64,000 nucleotides of DNA from an uncultured Buttiauxella sp. (GTDB lineage Bacteria; Pseudomonadota; Gammaproteobacteria; Enterobacterales; Enterobacteriaceae): assembly GCA_946480445.1 (NCBI GenBank), contig CAMLJN010000002.1, positions 186,001-250,000 of the forward strand, read 5' to 3'. Each line of letters opens with the position of its first letter. Within the stretch, counting starts at the first letter, position 1. This document shows, one piece after another, positions 1 to 10,390 of the stretch. Both the position numbers and the translations under genes were made by a program. A model generated the notes under the pieces. That model saw nothing but the letters and a program-made list of their open reading frames with translations, did no database searches and was not told where the DNA came from.

Positions 1-215
1 ATAGTGTTTCTCGTCAGGTGTAGCTTGTTAGGGAGATGTAATCTGTCTTACCTGATGATATCACGACGCAAGTCAGGTGCAACCGTAGTAATACGCCGCC
101 CGGACGCTGTCGCACGCCGGGTAAAGTGCCTATAATATTTGCCTGCAACGTACCGGAGCGTACGTTATCGACATTGAAGAGTCGAACACAACATACATTG
201 ACAAGAGGGACGTTA
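1..215 (+). promoter_or_regulatory. Leader and probable promoter of yaaJ
   Basis: No gene is visible here. A perfect -10 hexamer TATAAT lies at 131-136, but the -35 region about 17 bases upstream is poor. It is the best candidate promoter for yaaJ. In K-12 the divergent neighbour of yaaJ is talB, so the left edge may also hold control signals for a gene outside the window. Confidence 0.35.
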
Positions 216-1664
216 ATGACAGAATTTCTTCACTTTATCAACGATGTACTGTGGGGATCCATCCTGATCTACCTGCTGCCTTGCGCAGGGATCTGGTTTA
301 GCTTTCGCTGCGGCTTTGTTCAGTTTCGCCATTTCAAACGGTTTCGTACGCTTATCACTTCAAAAGGGCCTCGCGATAGCGCAGGTATCTCACCTTTTCA
401 GGCACTTTGTATCAGCCTTGCCGCCCGCGTCGGCAGCGGCAACCTGACCGGCGTGGCGCTGGCACTGACCATGGGCGGCCCCGGCGCGATTTTCTGGATG
501 TGGGTCGTCGCCCTTATCGGTATGGCGACCTCTTTTGCAGAGTGCTGCCTGGCACAGCTCTATAAAAGCCGCGACAGCGAAGGCAACTATCGCGGTGGCC
601 CTGCCTGGTATATGGAACGCGGTCTGGGGATGCGCTGGATGGGCGTGATGTTTTCCATCTTCCTGATGCTTGCCTTCGGCTTAATCTTTAACGCCGTGCA
701 GGCAAACACCATCGCCAACGCGGTCAACCACGCCTTCAACGTCCCGAAACCCTGGGTCGGTATTCTGTTGGTTATGCTGACCAGCGCCATCATCTGGGGC
801 GGCATGCGCGGCGCGGCTCGCCTTTCACAGTTTCTGGTGCCTTTTATGTCGCTCATCTGGCTGCTGATGAGTCTGTACGTGGTGGCGCTGCACGCAGACC
901 GTATTCCGGACGTCATCAAGCTGGTGATAAAGAGCGCCTTTGGCTGGCAGGAAGCCGCCTCTGGCGCGCTGGCATTTACGCTCGCCCAGGCAATAACCAC
1001 GGGGTTTCAGCGCGGTATGTTCTCGAACGAGGCGGGAATGGGCTCTACCCCAAACGCAGCGGCGGCGGCTGCCGCATGGCCTCCGCACCCAGCCTCACAG
1101 GGTCTGGTGCAGATGTTCGGCGTCTTTATTGATACGATGGTTATCTGTTCAGCCACCGCGGCTATTGTGCTGTTTTCTGGCGCACTGGATAATCTGGATA
1201 ACAGCGCACACGGAGGTATCACCCTGGTTCAGTTTGCTCTGAGCAGCATTGTGGGACCCTGGGCGGCAGGATTTATCGCTCTGATAGTCTTTCTGTTTGC
1301 CTTTACCTCTATCGTGGCAAACTACGCTTACGCGGAAAATAACCTGCGCTTTCTGAAACAAAGTAGCCCGGTTGCGCTGGTGTCATTCCGCTGTCTGGCG
1401 CTGACGCTGGTCATGTTCGGCTGCCTCTCGCCTCTGCCCCTGGTGTGGAAGCTGGCGGATGCGGCGATGGCGGGGATGGCAATAATCAATCTCAGCGCGA
1501 TTTTGCTCCTCTCCCCCGTGGTGCGTGAGATAGCGCAAGATTATCTGCGTCAGATACGTCTGGGCGTGACGCCAACCTTCGATCCCAATCGTTTTCCAGA
1601 GATAAAAGCGCAGCTGGCGCCAGGGGTCTGGGAAACACCGGCGGATAAATGCCCCGGGCGCTAA
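216..1664 (+). CDS. yaaJ: Sodium:alanine/glycine symporter family protein YaaJ
   Basis: Inner-membrane amino acid carrier of the AGCS (alanine or glycine:cation symporter) family, 482 residues, close to the 476 of E. coli YaaJ. The family's glycine- and proline-rich segment (GGPGAIFWMW) and about ten hydrophobic segments are visible, followed by a short charged cytoplasmic tail. An upstream in-frame start at 126 would add 30 unlike residues that run through the promoter. ATG at 216 follows AAGAGGG and begins with MTEFLHFIND as in homologues, so I chose it. It sits 69 bases before yaaA, as in K-12. The substrate is inferred from the family. Confidence 0.93.
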   Translation: MTEFLHFINDVLWGSILIYLLPCAGIWFSFRCGFVQFRHFKRFRTLITSKGPRDSAGISPFQALCISLAARVGSGNLTGVALALTMGGPGAIFWMWVVALIGMATSFAECCLAQLYKSRDSEGNYRGGPAWYMERGLGMRWMGVMFSIFLMLAFGLIFNAVQANTIANAVNHAFNVPKPWVGILLVMLTSAIIWGGMRGAARLSQFLVPFMSLIWLLMSLYVVALHADRIPDVIKLVIKSAFGWQEAASGALAFTLAQAITTGFQRGMFSNEAGMGSTPNAAAAAAAWPPHPASQGLVQMFGVFIDTMVICSATAAIVLFSGALDNLDNSAHGGITLVQFALSSIVGPWAAGFIALIVFLFAFTSIVANYAYAENNLRFLKQSSPVALVSFRCLALTLVMFGCLSPLPLVWKLADAAMAGMAIINLSAILLLSPVVREIAQDYLRQIRLGVTPTFDPNRFPEIKAQLAPGVWETPADKCPGR

Positions 1665-1733
1665 TTGCAGCCATTGGCGGATACTTGCCGGAAATTTGCT
1701 AAAGTAGGCACAAAACCTTGACCCGGAGCGGAC

Positions 1734-2507
1734 ATGCTAATTGTTATTTCACCTGCAAAAACTCTTGATTATCAAAGCGAGTTGCCGACCAGCCGCTACA
1801 CCCAGCCTGAACTGCTGGAACAGTCGCAGCAGCTTATCGGCATTGCCCGCAAGCTTAGCGCGCCGCAAATCGCTTCCCTGATGGGCATCAGCGATAAACT
1901 CGCCTCGCTCAACGAAACGCGCTTTCACGAATGGCACCCTGACTTCACGCCGGATAACGCCCGTCAGGCCATTCTGGCTTTCAAAGGTGATGTGTACACG
2001 GGTTTGCAGGCCGAAAACTTTAGCGAAGCGGATTTTGAATTTGCCCAGACGCACCTGCGGATGCTTTCAGGGCTTTATGGCGTGCTGCGCCCGCTGGACT
2101 TAATGCAGCCGTACAGACTGGAAATGGGCATTCGCCTTGAGAATCCGCAAGGTAAAGATCTCTATCATTTCTGGGGCGATACGATTACCGAAAAGCTCAA
2201 CCAGACGCTGGCGGCGCAGGGCGACAATATTCTGGTCAATCTGGCATCGGATGAGTATTTCAGGTCGGTTAAACCGAAGAAGCTGCAGGCTGAGATTATC
2301 AAACCTGTCTTCCTGGATGAGAAAAACGGCAAGTTTAAAGTGATCAGTTTTTACGCCAAGAAAGCGCGCGGCCTGATGAGCCGCTATATCATCGAAAATC
2401 GCCTGACAAAACCTGAACAGCTCACCGGCTTTAACTCCGACGGCTACTTCTTTGACGAAGAGGCCTCAGGTAACAACGAATGGGTGTTTAAGCGCCACGA
2501 GCAGTAA
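1734..2507 (+). CDS. yaaA: Peroxide stress protein YaaA
   Basis: DUF328 family protein of 257 residues (258 in E. coli), starting [13 protein letters not shown]. In E. coli it is induced through OxyR, lowers free intracellular iron during hydrogen peroxide stress and so limits Fenton damage; it binds DNA. The whole length is collinear with the family and no lesion is seen. It reads in the same direction as yaaJ and converges with thrC. I see no convincing OxyR site in the 69-base gap upstream, so regulation is assumed from E. coli. Confidence 0.95.
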   Translation: MLIVISPAKTLDYQSELPTSRYTQPELLEQSQQLIGIARKLSAPQIASLMGISDKLASLNETRFHEWHPDFTPDNARQAILAFKGDVYTGLQAENFSEADFEFAQTHLRMLSGLYGVLRPLDLMQPYRLEMGIRLENPQGKDLYHFWGDTITEKLNQTLAAQGDNILVNLASDEYFRSVKPKKLQAEIIKPVFLDEKNGKFKVISFYAKKARGLMSRYIIENRLTKPEQLTGFNSDGYFFDEEASGNNEWVFKRHEQ

Positions 2508-2535
2508 AAAAATCGGCGGGCTTTTTGCCCGCCGG
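2507..2535 (-). terminator. Intrinsic terminator of thrABC
   Basis: On the minus strand a GC-rich stem (CGGCGGGC / GCCCGCCG, loop of A residues) is followed directly by a run of T, the classic intrinsic pattern. It lies between the convergent ends of yaaA and thrC and suits the end of the thr operon. It overlaps the last base of yaaA. Confidence 0.8.
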
Positions 2536-2576
2536 TGTTCAGGATACTTCCCGTTATCGCTAAGGCAGATAAAAAC

Positions 2577-3860
2577 TTATCGCGCCATCATCAGCTTGCG
2601 CAGCGCGGCAAAATCAGCCGGTAAATGATGCGAAAGCAGCGGCAGCTCTGCACGCGAAGCCAGCTCTTCCGGCAGCGGCAGCGTCTCGCCCAGGATCTCC
2701 TCCACGCTCTCTTTAAACTTCGCCGGATGCGCCGTGCCGAGGAATAACCCGTATTCTCCCTGCTTTAGCTGATCCCGCAGCGCACGGTAGGCAATGGCCG
2801 CATGCGGTTCGGAAACGTAACCCAGCGCTTTCAGCTCGTGCATCGTCGCCTTCGTGGTTTCATCCGTTACAGCGGCATAGCCCAGATCGGTCAGACGCCA
2901 GATTTTACGGCGGAACAGCTCCTCAACGCGCGGCCAGTTGTTAGGCTGGCTGACGTCCATGGCGTTAGAGAGCGTGGCAACGGTTGCCTTCGGTGTCCAT
3001 TTACCCTCACTCAGGAAGCGCGGCACGGTATCGTTCGCATTGGTGGCGGCGATAAAGCGTTTGACGGGCAAACCGAGTGATTTTGCCAGCAGACCAGCGG
3101 TGAGATCGCCAAAGTTGCCGCTCGGGACGGAGACAACCAGTTGATTACGCGCTTCCTGCGGAAGCTGCGCGACGGCCTCAAAGTAATAGCAAATCTGCGC
3201 CAGCAGACGGCTGATATTGATGGAGTTCGCAGAGTTCAGCCCCAGCGCTACTTTCAGCTCTTCATCGTCGAAGGCTTGTTTCACCAGTGCCTGGCAGGCA
3301 TCAAAATCGCCGTCAATCGCGACGGTTTCAATATTGCCGCCCAGGGTACAGAACAGCTTCTCCTGCAGCGGGCTGATTTTGCCGCGCGGATAGAGGATCA
3401 CGACGCGAACGTTTTTCAGGCCGTAGAAGGCGTGCGCCACCGCAGCGCCGGTATCACCGGAAGTCGCGGTCAGAATGGTGACAGGTTTATCTCCGCTAAT
3501 ATGCGTCAGCATCTGCGCCATAAAGCGCCCGCCGAAGTCTTTAAACGCCAGCGTCGGGCCGTGGAAAAGCTCAAGACAGCCGATGTCGGAGGCAACGCTT
3601 TTGACCGGCGCCGGGAAAGCGAAGGCTGCGCGCACCCGCTCTTCAAGCTGCGCCTGCGGGATCTCATCGCCAATAAACGCTGAGAGAATTTTGGCGCTGC
3701 GGGAGACGAAATCCATCTTCAGCATTTCGTCGATTTCGGTCAGCTCAAACTCCGGCAGGTCGTGAGGGAAAAACAGCCCCTGCTGCTTGCCCAGCCCCTG
3801 CGTAACTGCCTGGGCGAAAGTGACCTGCTCGTTGTGATCTTTAAGGTTATACAGTTTCAT
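2577..3860 (-). CDS. thrC: Threonine synthase
   Basis: PLP-dependent fold-type II enzyme that converts O-phospho-L-homoserine to L-threonine, the last step of threonine synthesis. It has 427 residues against 428 in E. coli and starts MKLYNLKDHNEQVTF. The PLP-lysine region (PTLAFKDFGGRF) and the phosphate-binding segment (SVPSGNFGDLTAGLLAK) are intact. It is the last gene of thrLABC, 7 bases after thrB, and ends just before a strong terminator. Cytoplasmic. Confidence 0.97.
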   Translation of the reverse strand: MKLYNLKDHNEQVTFAQAVTQGLGKQQGLFFPHDLPEFELTEIDEMLKMDFVSRSAKILSAFIGDEIPQAQLEERVRAAFAFPAPVKSVASDIGCLELFHGPTLAFKDFGGRFMAQMLTHISGDKPVTILTATSGDTGAAVAHAFYGLKNVRVVILYPRGKISPLQEKLFCTLGGNIETVAIDGDFDACQALVKQAFDDEELKVALGLNSANSINISRLLAQICYYFEAVAQLPQEARNQLVVSVPSGNFGDLTAGLLAKSLGLPVKRFIAATNANDTVPRFLSEGKWTPKATVATLSNAMDVSQPNNWPRVEELFRRKIWRLTDLGYAAVTDETTKATMHELKALGYVSEPHAAIAYRALRDQLKQGEYGLFLGTAHPAKFKESVEEILGETLPLPEELASRAELPLLSHHLPADFAALRKLMMAR

Positions 3861-3867
3861 GCGTTAT

Positions 3868-4797
3868 CTATCCCAGAACTCGTGCGCCAGCCGTATCCAG
3901 ACGGCAAATATGTACAAAACCTTCCTGATTTTGCAAATAGTGTTGGCTGAGCCAGTCAGCCACGCGTTGTGCGGTATCGGTGTTATCACACAGCGCAAAT
4001 AAGGTCGGGCCGGAGCCAGAAATGCCGCTTGCCAGCGCCCCGATGTCGGCCGCCGCCTGACGCGCCTCATTAAAGCGAGGCAGCAGTTTCGCGCGATAAG
4101 GTTCGGCGATAACATCGCGCATTAATTTAGCCGCAAGCTCAGGCTGACGGGTATGGCAGGCGTGAATAAAGCCCGCCAGATGGCGGCCGTGGCTGATGCA
4201 GTCCTGACGGCGATACTGCGCCGGAAGAATCGCGCGGGCCTCCGTGGTGGAAACTTTAATTCCCGGATACGCCAGCACCCAGAGCCAGTCGTCAAAGCCC
4301 GGAACGGACTGGCTGATGATGCCGTTCTCTTCGATCATCAGCTGCATGCCGCCCAGGAAACAGGGGGCGACGTTATCGTAGTGAACGCTGCCAGAAATAC
4401 GCCCTTCCAGCTCCCCCATCAGCGCAAGCAGACGCGTGTCGCTAAGCGGCTTACCGCAGAATTCGTTCATCGCCATCAGGCCCGCCACCACTGAGCAGGC
4501 GCTGGATCCAAGGCCGGAGCCGATAGGCATACTTTTTTCGAGCGTCATGGCGACGGGAATCGTTTTGCCGATCTCCTGACAAAAGCGTTCCCAGCACTGG
4601 TAAACGATATTCTCGCGCGGCTCCGCTGGCAGCTTGCTGGCGAAGCGCCCGATATTATTCAGGCTGAAGGAGTCAGCGGCTTGCACCGTGACGTAATCCC
4701 CCAGCAGCGAGCCATCAACAGGCGAAACGGCCGCTCCCAGCACATCAAACCCGACGCTCATATTCGCGCTACTTGCCGGGGCGTATACTTTAACCAT
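3868..4797 (-). CDS. thrB: Homoserine kinase
   Basis: GHMP-superfamily kinase that phosphorylates L-homoserine with ATP, the fourth step from aspartate to threonine. It has 309 residues (310 in E. coli). The GHMP glycine-rich motif [12 protein letters not shown] and the C-terminal motif [12 protein letters not shown] are intact. One base separates it from thrA and 7 from thrC, so the three are translationally close. Confidence 0.97.
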   Translation of the reverse strand: MVKVYAPASSANMSVGFDVLGAAVSPVDGSLLGDYVTVQAADSFSLNNIGRFASKLPAEPRENIVYQCWERFCQEIGKTIPVAMTLEKSMPIGSGLGSSACSVVAGLMAMNEFCGKPLSDTRLLALMGELEGRISGSVHYDNVAPCFLGGMQLMIEENGIISQSVPGFDDWLWVLAYPGIKVSTTEARAILPAQYRRQDCISHGRHLAGFIHACHTRQPELAAKLMRDVIAEPYRAKLLPRFNEARQAAADIGALASGISGSGPTLFALCDNTDTAQRVADWLSQHYLQNQEGFVHICRLDTAGARVLG

Positions 4798-4798
4798 C

Positions 4799-7261
4799 TT
4801 AAACTCCTAACTTCCATGACAGGGTGCGCAACAGATCCGCAAAGACACCGGCGGCCGTAACATCGTTACCCGCACCGTAACCGCGCAGCACCAGCGGCAG
4901 CGGCTGATAATAGTGGCTGTAGAAGGCCAGGGCGTTCTCGCCGTTTTTTACTTTATACAGTGGATCGTTACCGTCCACGGCGTCAATTTTAACTTTGCAG
5001 CCGCCGTCTTCGTCGATAACGCCGACAAAACGCATGACTTTGCCTTCATCGCGGGCTTTAGCCACGCGGGCCGCAAACTCGTCGTCCAGCTGAGGCAAGC
5101 GGGCCATAAACGCGTCTACATCACCAGTAGCATCAAAAGAAGCCGGTAAAACAGGCTCGATAACAATATCGTCAAGTTCAAGGTTGCTGCCGGTTTCACG
5201 AGCCAGAATCAGCAGTTTACGCGCCACATCCATCCCGGACAGATCGTCACGCGGATCGGGTTCGGTATAGCCCATTTCACGCGCCAAACGCGTCGCCTCA
5301 GAGAAGCTCATGCCTTCGTCGAGCTTGCCGAATATAAAGGATAAAGAGCCGGAAAGAATGCCGGAGAAACGGCGTAACTCATCCCCGGCGTTCAGCAGGT
5401 TTTGCAGGTTTTCAATGACCGGCAGGCCAGCCCCCACGTTAGTGTCGTAGAGGAACTTACGACGCGATTTCGCCGCGGCGCTGCGCATCTGGTGGTAATA
5501 ATTCAGGCTGGAAGTATTCGCCTTTTTATTTGGCGTGACCACGTGGAAGCCCTCGGCCAGAAAATCGGCATACTGATCGGCAACCGCCTGGCTTGAGGTA
5601 CAGTCGACGATGACCGGATTAAGCAGGTGATACTCTTTTGCCAGTCGAATCAGACGGCCCAGATTAAACGGCTCTTTAGCTTCAGCCAGTTCGGCCTGCC
5701 AGTTTTCCAGATCCAGGCCGTGGACGTTGGTCAGCAGGGCTTTTGAATTGGCTACGCCACAAACGCGCAGGTCGATATGCTTTTTCTTCAGCCAGCTCTG
5801 CTGGCGCTTCACCTGCTCAAGCAAAGCTGCCCCTACGCCGCCTACGCCAATCAGGAACAGCTCGATAACCTGATCCGTGTTAAACAGCATCTGGTGCGTG
5901 ACGCGCACGCCGGTCACTGCGTCGTCGTTGCTGACGACAACAGAGATAGAACGCTCGGAAGACCCCTGGGCAATCGCCACAATATTGATGTTCGCACGGG
6001 CAAGTGCGGCAAAGAATTTTGCGGAAATCCCACGCAGGGTACGCATACCGTCACCGACCACGGAGATGATGGCCAGGTGCTCCATGATCGCCAGAGGTTC
6101 AAGCAGCCCCTCTTTCAGCTCCAGGTAAAACTCCTCTTCCATTGCACGGCGAGCACGAACACAATCGGCCTGCGGCACGCAGAAGCTGATGCTGTACTCT
6201 GAGGATGACTGAGTGATCAGCACGACGGAAATCCCCGCGCCGGACATCGCTGCAAACACGCGTGCCGCCATGCCAACCATGCCTTTCATTCCCGGACCTG
6301 AAACGTTAAACATCGCCATATTATTCAGGTTGGTAATCCCCTTAACCGGCAGCTCGTCTTCGTCGCTTTCCGCGCCAATCAGGGTGCCAGGTGCCTGGGG
6401 GTTACCCGTATTTTTAATGAGGCAGGGGATCTGGAACTGAGCGATAGGGGTGATAGTGCGTGGGTGAAGGACTTTGGCGCCGAAGTAGGAAAGCTCCATG
6501 GCTTCCTGATAGGACATCGACTTCAGTAGCCTGGCATCCGGGACCTGCCGCGGGTCGCAGGTATATACGCCGTCGACATCGGTCCAGATCTCGCAACAAT
6601 CTGCGCGTAAACAGGCGGCAAGCACCGCAGCAGAATAGTCAGAGCCATTACGGCCCAGCACCACCAGCTCGCCCTTCTCATTACCCGCGGTAAAACCCGC
6701 CATCAGTATCATATGGTCAGCCGGGATGCGGCTGGCGGCGATGCGACGGGTAGACTCTGTAATATCGACGGCAGATTCCAGGTAATGCCCGACGGCGAGG
6801 AGTTTTTCAACGGGGTCGATAACGGTGACACTGTGGCCACGGGCTTCGAGCAAGCCTGCCATGATGGCAATGGAGAGCTTTTCGCCACGGCAGATGATTG
6901 CCGCGTTGATGCTGTCCGGGCATTGCCCCAGCAGGCTGATGCCGTGCAAAACATGTTTAAGCTGGGCAAACTCCTGCTCAACGAAAGCTTTAAGTTTTGC
7001 GAGGGGGAAGCCGGGCTGCGATTGAGCCAGTCCGTTAAGCAGTTCGCTAAAAATACGCTCGGCATCGCTGATGTTCGGCAGGGCATCCTGACCACCAATG
7101 GTTTTTTCAATCATCGCCACCAGGTGGTTGGTAATTTTTGCCGGGGCAGACAGCACGGTTGCTACCTGTCCCTGTTTGGCATTGTTTTCCAGGATGTCGG
7201 CAACGCGAAGAAAACGCTCCGCATTTGCCACTGATGTACCACCGAATTTCAACACTCGCAT
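4799..7261 (-). CDS. thrA: Bifunctional aspartokinase I / homoserine dehydrogenase I
   Basis: Two-domain enzyme for the first and third steps of the threonine branch. It has 820 residues, the same as E. coli ThrA. The N-terminal aspartokinase (about residues 1-250) opens [17 protein letters not shown]. The middle carries two ACT-like regulatory segments (about 310-460) that bind threonine in the family. The C-terminal homoserine dehydrogenase (from about 465) has the NAD(P) motif [12 protein letters not shown]. It is the first large gene of the operon, behind the thrL attenuator. Confidence 0.98.
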   Translation of the reverse strand: MRVLKFGGTSVANAERFLRVADILENNAKQGQVATVLSAPAKITNHLVAMIEKTIGGQDALPNISDAERIFSELLNGLAQSQPGFPLAKLKAFVEQEFAQLKHVLHGISLLGQCPDSINAAIICRGEKLSIAIMAGLLEARGHSVTVIDPVEKLLAVGHYLESAVDITESTRRIAASRIPADHMILMAGFTAGNEKGELVVLGRNGSDYSAAVLAACLRADCCEIWTDVDGVYTCDPRQVPDARLLKSMSYQEAMELSYFGAKVLHPRTITPIAQFQIPCLIKNTGNPQAPGTLIGAESDEDELPVKGITNLNNMAMFNVSGPGMKGMVGMAARVFAAMSGAGISVVLITQSSSEYSISFCVPQADCVRARRAMEEEFYLELKEGLLEPLAIMEHLAIISVVGDGMRTLRGISAKFFAALARANINIVAIAQGSSERSISVVVSNDDAVTGVRVTHQMLFNTDQVIELFLIGVGGVGAALLEQVKRQQSWLKKKHIDLRVCGVANSKALLTNVHGLDLENWQAELAEAKEPFNLGRLIRLAKEYHLLNPVIVDCTSSQAVADQYADFLAEGFHVVTPNKKANTSSLNYYHQMRSAAAKSRRKFLYDTNVGAGLPVIENLQNLLNAGDELRRFSGILSGSLSFIFGKLDEGMSFSEATRLAREMGYTEPDPRDDLSGMDVARKLLILARETGSNLELDDIVIEPVLPASFDATGDVDAFMARLPQLDDEFAARVAKARDEGKVMRFVGVIDEDGGCKVKIDAVDGNDPLYKVKNGENALAFYSHYYQPLPLVLRGYGAGNDVTAAGVFADLLRTLSWKLGV

Positions 7262-7288
7262 TAGATCTTACCCCTAGATTTTTAGTCG

Positions 7289-7325
7289 AAAAAAAAGCCC
7301 GCACTGTTCAGGTGCGGGCTTTTTT
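7289..7325 (-). terminator. thr attenuator hairpin
   Basis: A stem of AAAAGCCCGCACCTG and its complement followed by a T run on the minus strand, just after the thrL stop codon and before thrA. This is the attenuator of the thr operon. The start of the stem pairs with the end of the thrL reading frame, as needed for the alternative antiterminator structure. Confidence 0.9.
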
Positions 7326-7342
7326 CGTATTTCCTTTATGCG

Positions 7343-7411
7343 TCAGCCCGCACCGTTACCTGTGGTAATGGTGGTAGTAATAATTGTGGTTACCGGGCTG
7401 ATGCGAGTCAT
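7343..7411 (-). CDS. thrL: thr operon leader peptide
   Basis: A 22-codon reading frame on the minus strand starting MTRISPVTTII and ending TTGNGAG. It contains 8 Thr and 4 Ile codons, the regulatory codons of thr attenuation: ribosome stalling on uncharged tRNA-Thr or tRNA-Ile favours the antiterminator. E. coli ThrL has 21 residues with the same ending. The terminator stem begins directly after the stop. Confidence 0.93.
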   Translation of the reverse strand: MTRISPVTTIITTTITTGNGAG

Positions 7412-7439
7412 GGATGTTGTGTGCTCTTAATATGATTTC

Positions 7440-7476
7440 CCTATATTGGTTAAAGTATTCGCCTGGTGAAGTCAAT
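7440..7476 (-). promoter_or_regulatory. Promoter region of thrLABC
   Basis: On the minus strand the stretch TTGACT...AATACTTTAACCAATATAGG is nearly the same as the E. coli thrL promoter; TATAGG is the likely -10. The rest of the region up to lasT (about 7477-7588) is AT-rich and shows no gene. Confidence 0.7.
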
Positions 7477-7588
7477 TTTTTTTCAGTTTGTCACGGCGAA
7501 CAGCTTTTCTTGCGAACGCTGATAAATACGTTATTCGCGGTGCATTTCCGCTAGAAAAAACCGCAATAAGCCGGACATTTACACCAAC

Positions 7589-8296
7589 CTAACGGGAATT
7601 GTCAGTGTTTTTATCTGGCAAATTTATTTCAATATCGTGCAGCAAACGATGCAGCATCGCGGTATCCCGCTGGGTCAACAGGCCTAAACGCTGCTGTAGC
7701 CAGTCGGCCATTTTTTGGTCATCGGCAACGTCCAGTCGGGTGGTCAGCGCAGAAATACGCTGGCGTAATGCGCTCAATTGTTGAACGTCTGCCTCTTGCT
7801 TGACGGGTTCCGGCAGTTGCATAAGGGCGGAAAGCTGGTAGCAGTACACCATCACCGCCTGACCAAGGTTCAAAGAAGGGTAATCAGCCACCATGGGTAC
7901 GCCGGTTAAGACATCGGCCAGCTCCAGCTCTTCATTGGTGAGGCCAGAATCTTCCCGGCCGAAGACCAGAGCCGCGCTACCTACCCACTCACGCTTCTCT
8001 TCCAGCAGGGGAAGCAATTGCTGAGGCGTTGCATAGTAATGAAATTTAGCGCGGCTCCGGGCGGTGGTTGCGAGGGTAAAATTCACGTCATGCAGCGCTT
8101 CGGCAAGCGTCGTGAAATGCCGGGCGTTATCCAGGATGTCTCCTGCCCCATGCGCCACCCAGCGAGCCTCCGGCTTGCGGTGTGCTTCACTGTCAACGAT
8201 ACGCAACTCCGTAAAGCCCATGGTTTTCATGGCCCGGGCGGCGGCGCCAACGTTTTCTGCTCTGGCGGGGGAAACCAGAATGATTGGGAATCGCAT
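7589..8296 (-). CDS. lasT: SPOUT-family RNA methyltransferase LasT (YjtD)
   Basis: Predicted SAM-dependent tRNA/rRNA 2'-O-methyltransferase of the SpoU/TrmH (SPOUT) class, 235 residues. Family motifs are clear: motif 1 region SPARAENVGAAARAMKTMGF, motif 2 LVFGREDSGLTNEEL and motif 3 SLNLGQAVMV. An in-frame start 24 bases upstream gives MTLFKRVL before MRFPIILVSP; I use ATG at 8296 because homologues start there. The target RNA is unknown. It lies between thr and arcA, as in K-12. Confidence 0.88.
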   Translation of the reverse strand: MRFPIILVSPARAENVGAAARAMKTMGFTELRIVDSEAHRKPEARWVAHGAGDILDNARHFTTLAEALHDVNFTLATTARSRAKFHYYATPQQLLPLLEEKREWVGSAALVFGREDSGLTNEELELADVLTGVPMVADYPSLNLGQAVMVYCYQLSALMQLPEPVKQEADVQQLSALRQRISALTTRLDVADDQKMADWLQQRLGLLTQRDTAMLHRLLHDIEINLPDKNTDNSR

Positions 8297-8666
8297 CAAA
8301 ACTCTCTTAAAAAGGGTCACACCCGGTCAATTCCGGGCTGAAAATGATAATACGTGTCACAAATTTACTTTATCGCAACATTCGTGAGCGAGAATTAAGT
8401 TATAAAAACAGCACAGACGCAGACAGGCTGGCGGATTCGTTATCGCGAACCCAAATCCAAATTGCATGCTATACCGCTGTTTAATATAGGTAAAGATCGG
8501 CAGATCGGCATAAGTAAATAGGATTTTTCAGGTTTATATGCTCTCAGCGTAACTACATTGATTATTAAAAAATTGTGACACAAGCTGGCAATACGCTACG
8601 ATGATTTCATCAAACTGTTAACGTGCTACAATTGGAATTGATATATGTCAACGAAGCGTAGTTTTA
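8297..8666. other. Intergenic, upstream of lasT and distal leader of arcA
   Basis: No gene is seen in these 370 bases. They include the lasT promoter side and the far upstream control region of arcA, which in E. coli is long and holds several promoters. The stretch is AT-rich with several TATA-like hexamers; I do not assign exact start sites. Confidence 0.4.
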
Positions 8667-8834
8667 TCAGGTGTCTAAAGCGGTCCTGTCTGTTATGTTG
8701 CTGTTAAAATGGTTAGGATAACAGCCGTTTTTGACACCGTCGGGTCCAGAGGGAAAAGCGCCCACGACCAAGCTAATGATGTTGTTGACGTTGATGGAAA
8801 GTGCATCAAGAACGCAATTACGTACTTTAGTCAT
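8667..8834 (-). pseudogene. yjjY: YjjY-like small reading frame, shifted against E. coli
   Basis: Antisense to the arcA leader. The first 25 codons (MTKVRNCVLDALSINVNNII, then SLVVG) match E. coli YjjY as I remember it. The E. coli ending (TVSKTAVILTILTAT) is present in another frame, ending at 8693, so there is one extra base near codon 29. As it stands the frame runs to 55 residues with an unrelated tail, against 46 in K-12. Either the small gene is broken here, or conservation of the first part reflects the overlapping arcA leader and not protein coding. Confidence 0.45.
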
Positions 8835-8929
8835 GTTTAGCCCGACATGTTAATTTATGACATGTACCAGGCAGGTCAGGGACTTTTGTACTTCCTGTTT
8901 CGATTTAGTTGGCAATTTAGGTAGCAAAC

Positions 8930-9646
8930 ATGCAGACCCCGCACATTCTTATCGTCGAAGACGAGTTAGTAACACGCAACACGTTAAAAAGCATTTTCGA
9001 AGCTGAAGGCTACGATGTCTTTGAAGCGACTGATGGCGCAGAGATGCATCAAATCCTTTCAGATAATGACATTAACCTGGTCATTATGGACATCAACCTG
9101 CCGGGCAAAAATGGCCTGTTGCTGGCGCGTGAGCTCCGCGAACAGGCTAACGTAGCGCTGATGTTCCTGACGGGCCGCGATAACGAGGTGGACAAGATCC
9201 TCGGTCTTGAAATCGGCGCGGATGATTATATCACCAAGCCTTTCAACCCGCGTGAGCTTACTATTCGTGCGCGTAACCTGTTGTCCCGTACCATGAACCT
9301 TGGCGCCATCAGCGAAGAACGTCGTTCCGTTGAAAGCTACAAGTTCAACGGCTGGGAACTGGATATTAATAGCCGTTCGCTGGTTAGCCCGAACGGTGAG
9401 CAGTATAAGCTGCCGCGCAGTGAATTCCGCGCCATGCTGCACTTCTGTGAAAACCCAGGCAAAATTCAGTCGCGCGCTGAACTGCTGAAGAAAATGACGG
9501 GCCGTGAGCTTAAGCCACACGACCGTACCGTTGACGTGACCATCCGTCGTATTCGTAAACATTTCGAATCTACGCCGGATACCCCTGAAATCATCGCGAC
9601 CATTCACGGTGAAGGCTATCGTTTCTGCGGCGATCTGCAGGAATAA
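8930..9646 (+). CDS. arcA: Two-component response regulator ArcA (aerobic respiration control)
   Basis: OmpR-family regulator that ArcB phosphorylates when quinones are reduced; it represses aerobic respiratory genes. It has 238 residues, the family length. The receiver domain (about 1-120) has the acidic pocket VEDE and phospho-acceptor Asp54 in [10 protein letters not shown], with Lys in YITKPF. The winged-helix domain (about 135-235) ends [14 protein letters not shown]. It has a long leader and is followed by its own terminator. Confidence 0.98.
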   Translation: MQTPHILIVEDELVTRNTLKSIFEAEGYDVFEATDGAEMHQILSDNDINLVIMDINLPGKNGLLLARELREQANVALMFLTGRDNEVDKILGLEIGADDYITKPFNPRELTIRARNLLSRTMNLGAISEERRSVESYKFNGWELDINSRSLVSPNGEQYKLPRSEFRAMLHFCENPGKIQSRAELLKKMTGRELKPHDRTVDVTIRRIRKHFESTPDTPEIIATIHGEGYRFCGDLQE

Positions 9647-9673
9647 TTCAGGGTAACACCAGGCATCACTGAG

Positions 9674-9697
9674 AAAGGGCGGATTATCCGCCCTTTT
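9674..9697 (+). terminator. Intrinsic terminator after arcA
   Basis: Stem AAGGGCGG / CCGCCCTT with a short loop, followed by TTCTTTT on the plus strand, 28 bases after the arcA stop. It also separates arcA from the convergent creD remnant. Confidence 0.8.
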
Positions 9698-9711
9698 CTT
9701 TTGCCCGATGC

Positions 9712-10390
9712 TTACTTCCAGAGACGCAAACGCTCTGCCTGTTGCGAAAGATCCCCTTCAGGCTTCGCGAGTCCTTTCTTGCTCATGCCATACCAGTCGA
9801 TATGGCGGGTCAGCAGCATGATGGCGGCCAGGGCGGCAAACAGAACGCCGGTGCCCAACAGCAACGCGCTGTCTTCCGATTGCAGAAGCTGCCAGAGCAC
9901 CGCATCAAGGGCCAACAGCCCAAGCGCGAACATCCCGCCAGCTTTCCAGCCGCTCAGTACCGCCTTGAGGTAAATACCGTTGATCCCCGCACAGACCAGG
10001 CTTGCCAGCAGCCAGGCGGCGTTAAACCCAATGTGCTCTGAAATCGCAAGCAGAACGAGATAGAACATGATTAGCGACAGGCCGACCAGCAAATACTGCA
10101 TGGGATGCACACGCAAACCGGTCAGGGTTTCGAGCAAAAAGAAGCTCATGAACGTCAGGCCAATCAATAGAATGGCGTATTTTATCGCGCGGTCCGTCAG
10201 CTGATACTGGTCGACCGGGTTGGCTACCGAGACGCTGAAAGCAGGCAGCCTTTGGTCATCGATCGGCAACCCGTCGTAAAAACGGGTATTCAGATTATTG
10301 GCAAACCAGCTGCTCTGCCAGCTGGCAGTAAACCCTTTCTCACCCACTTCCAGTTGCTCGTCAGACTGAACTGGCTAAGGTTCTGTTTCG
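9712..10390 (-). pseudogene. creD: creD, 3' fragment
   Basis: The C-terminal half of inner-membrane protein CreD. The readable part (about 211 residues, from GEKGFTASWQSSWFANNL to ERLRLWK) keeps the family's run of membrane helices and ends like E. coli CreD. CreD is normally about 450 residues; the middle is gone. Just upstream the LTSNW motif of CreD is present in a different frame, so about 20 codons are missing between LTSNW and EVGEKGF. Homology fades near 10390, where foreign DNA begins. The 5' end of the gene survives near 12321-12364. Not functional as it stands. Confidence 0.9.

Noticed and set aside
126-215. Extended N-terminus of yaaJ
   Set aside because: It would translate the -10 region and has no homology to the family; ATG at 216 fits better.
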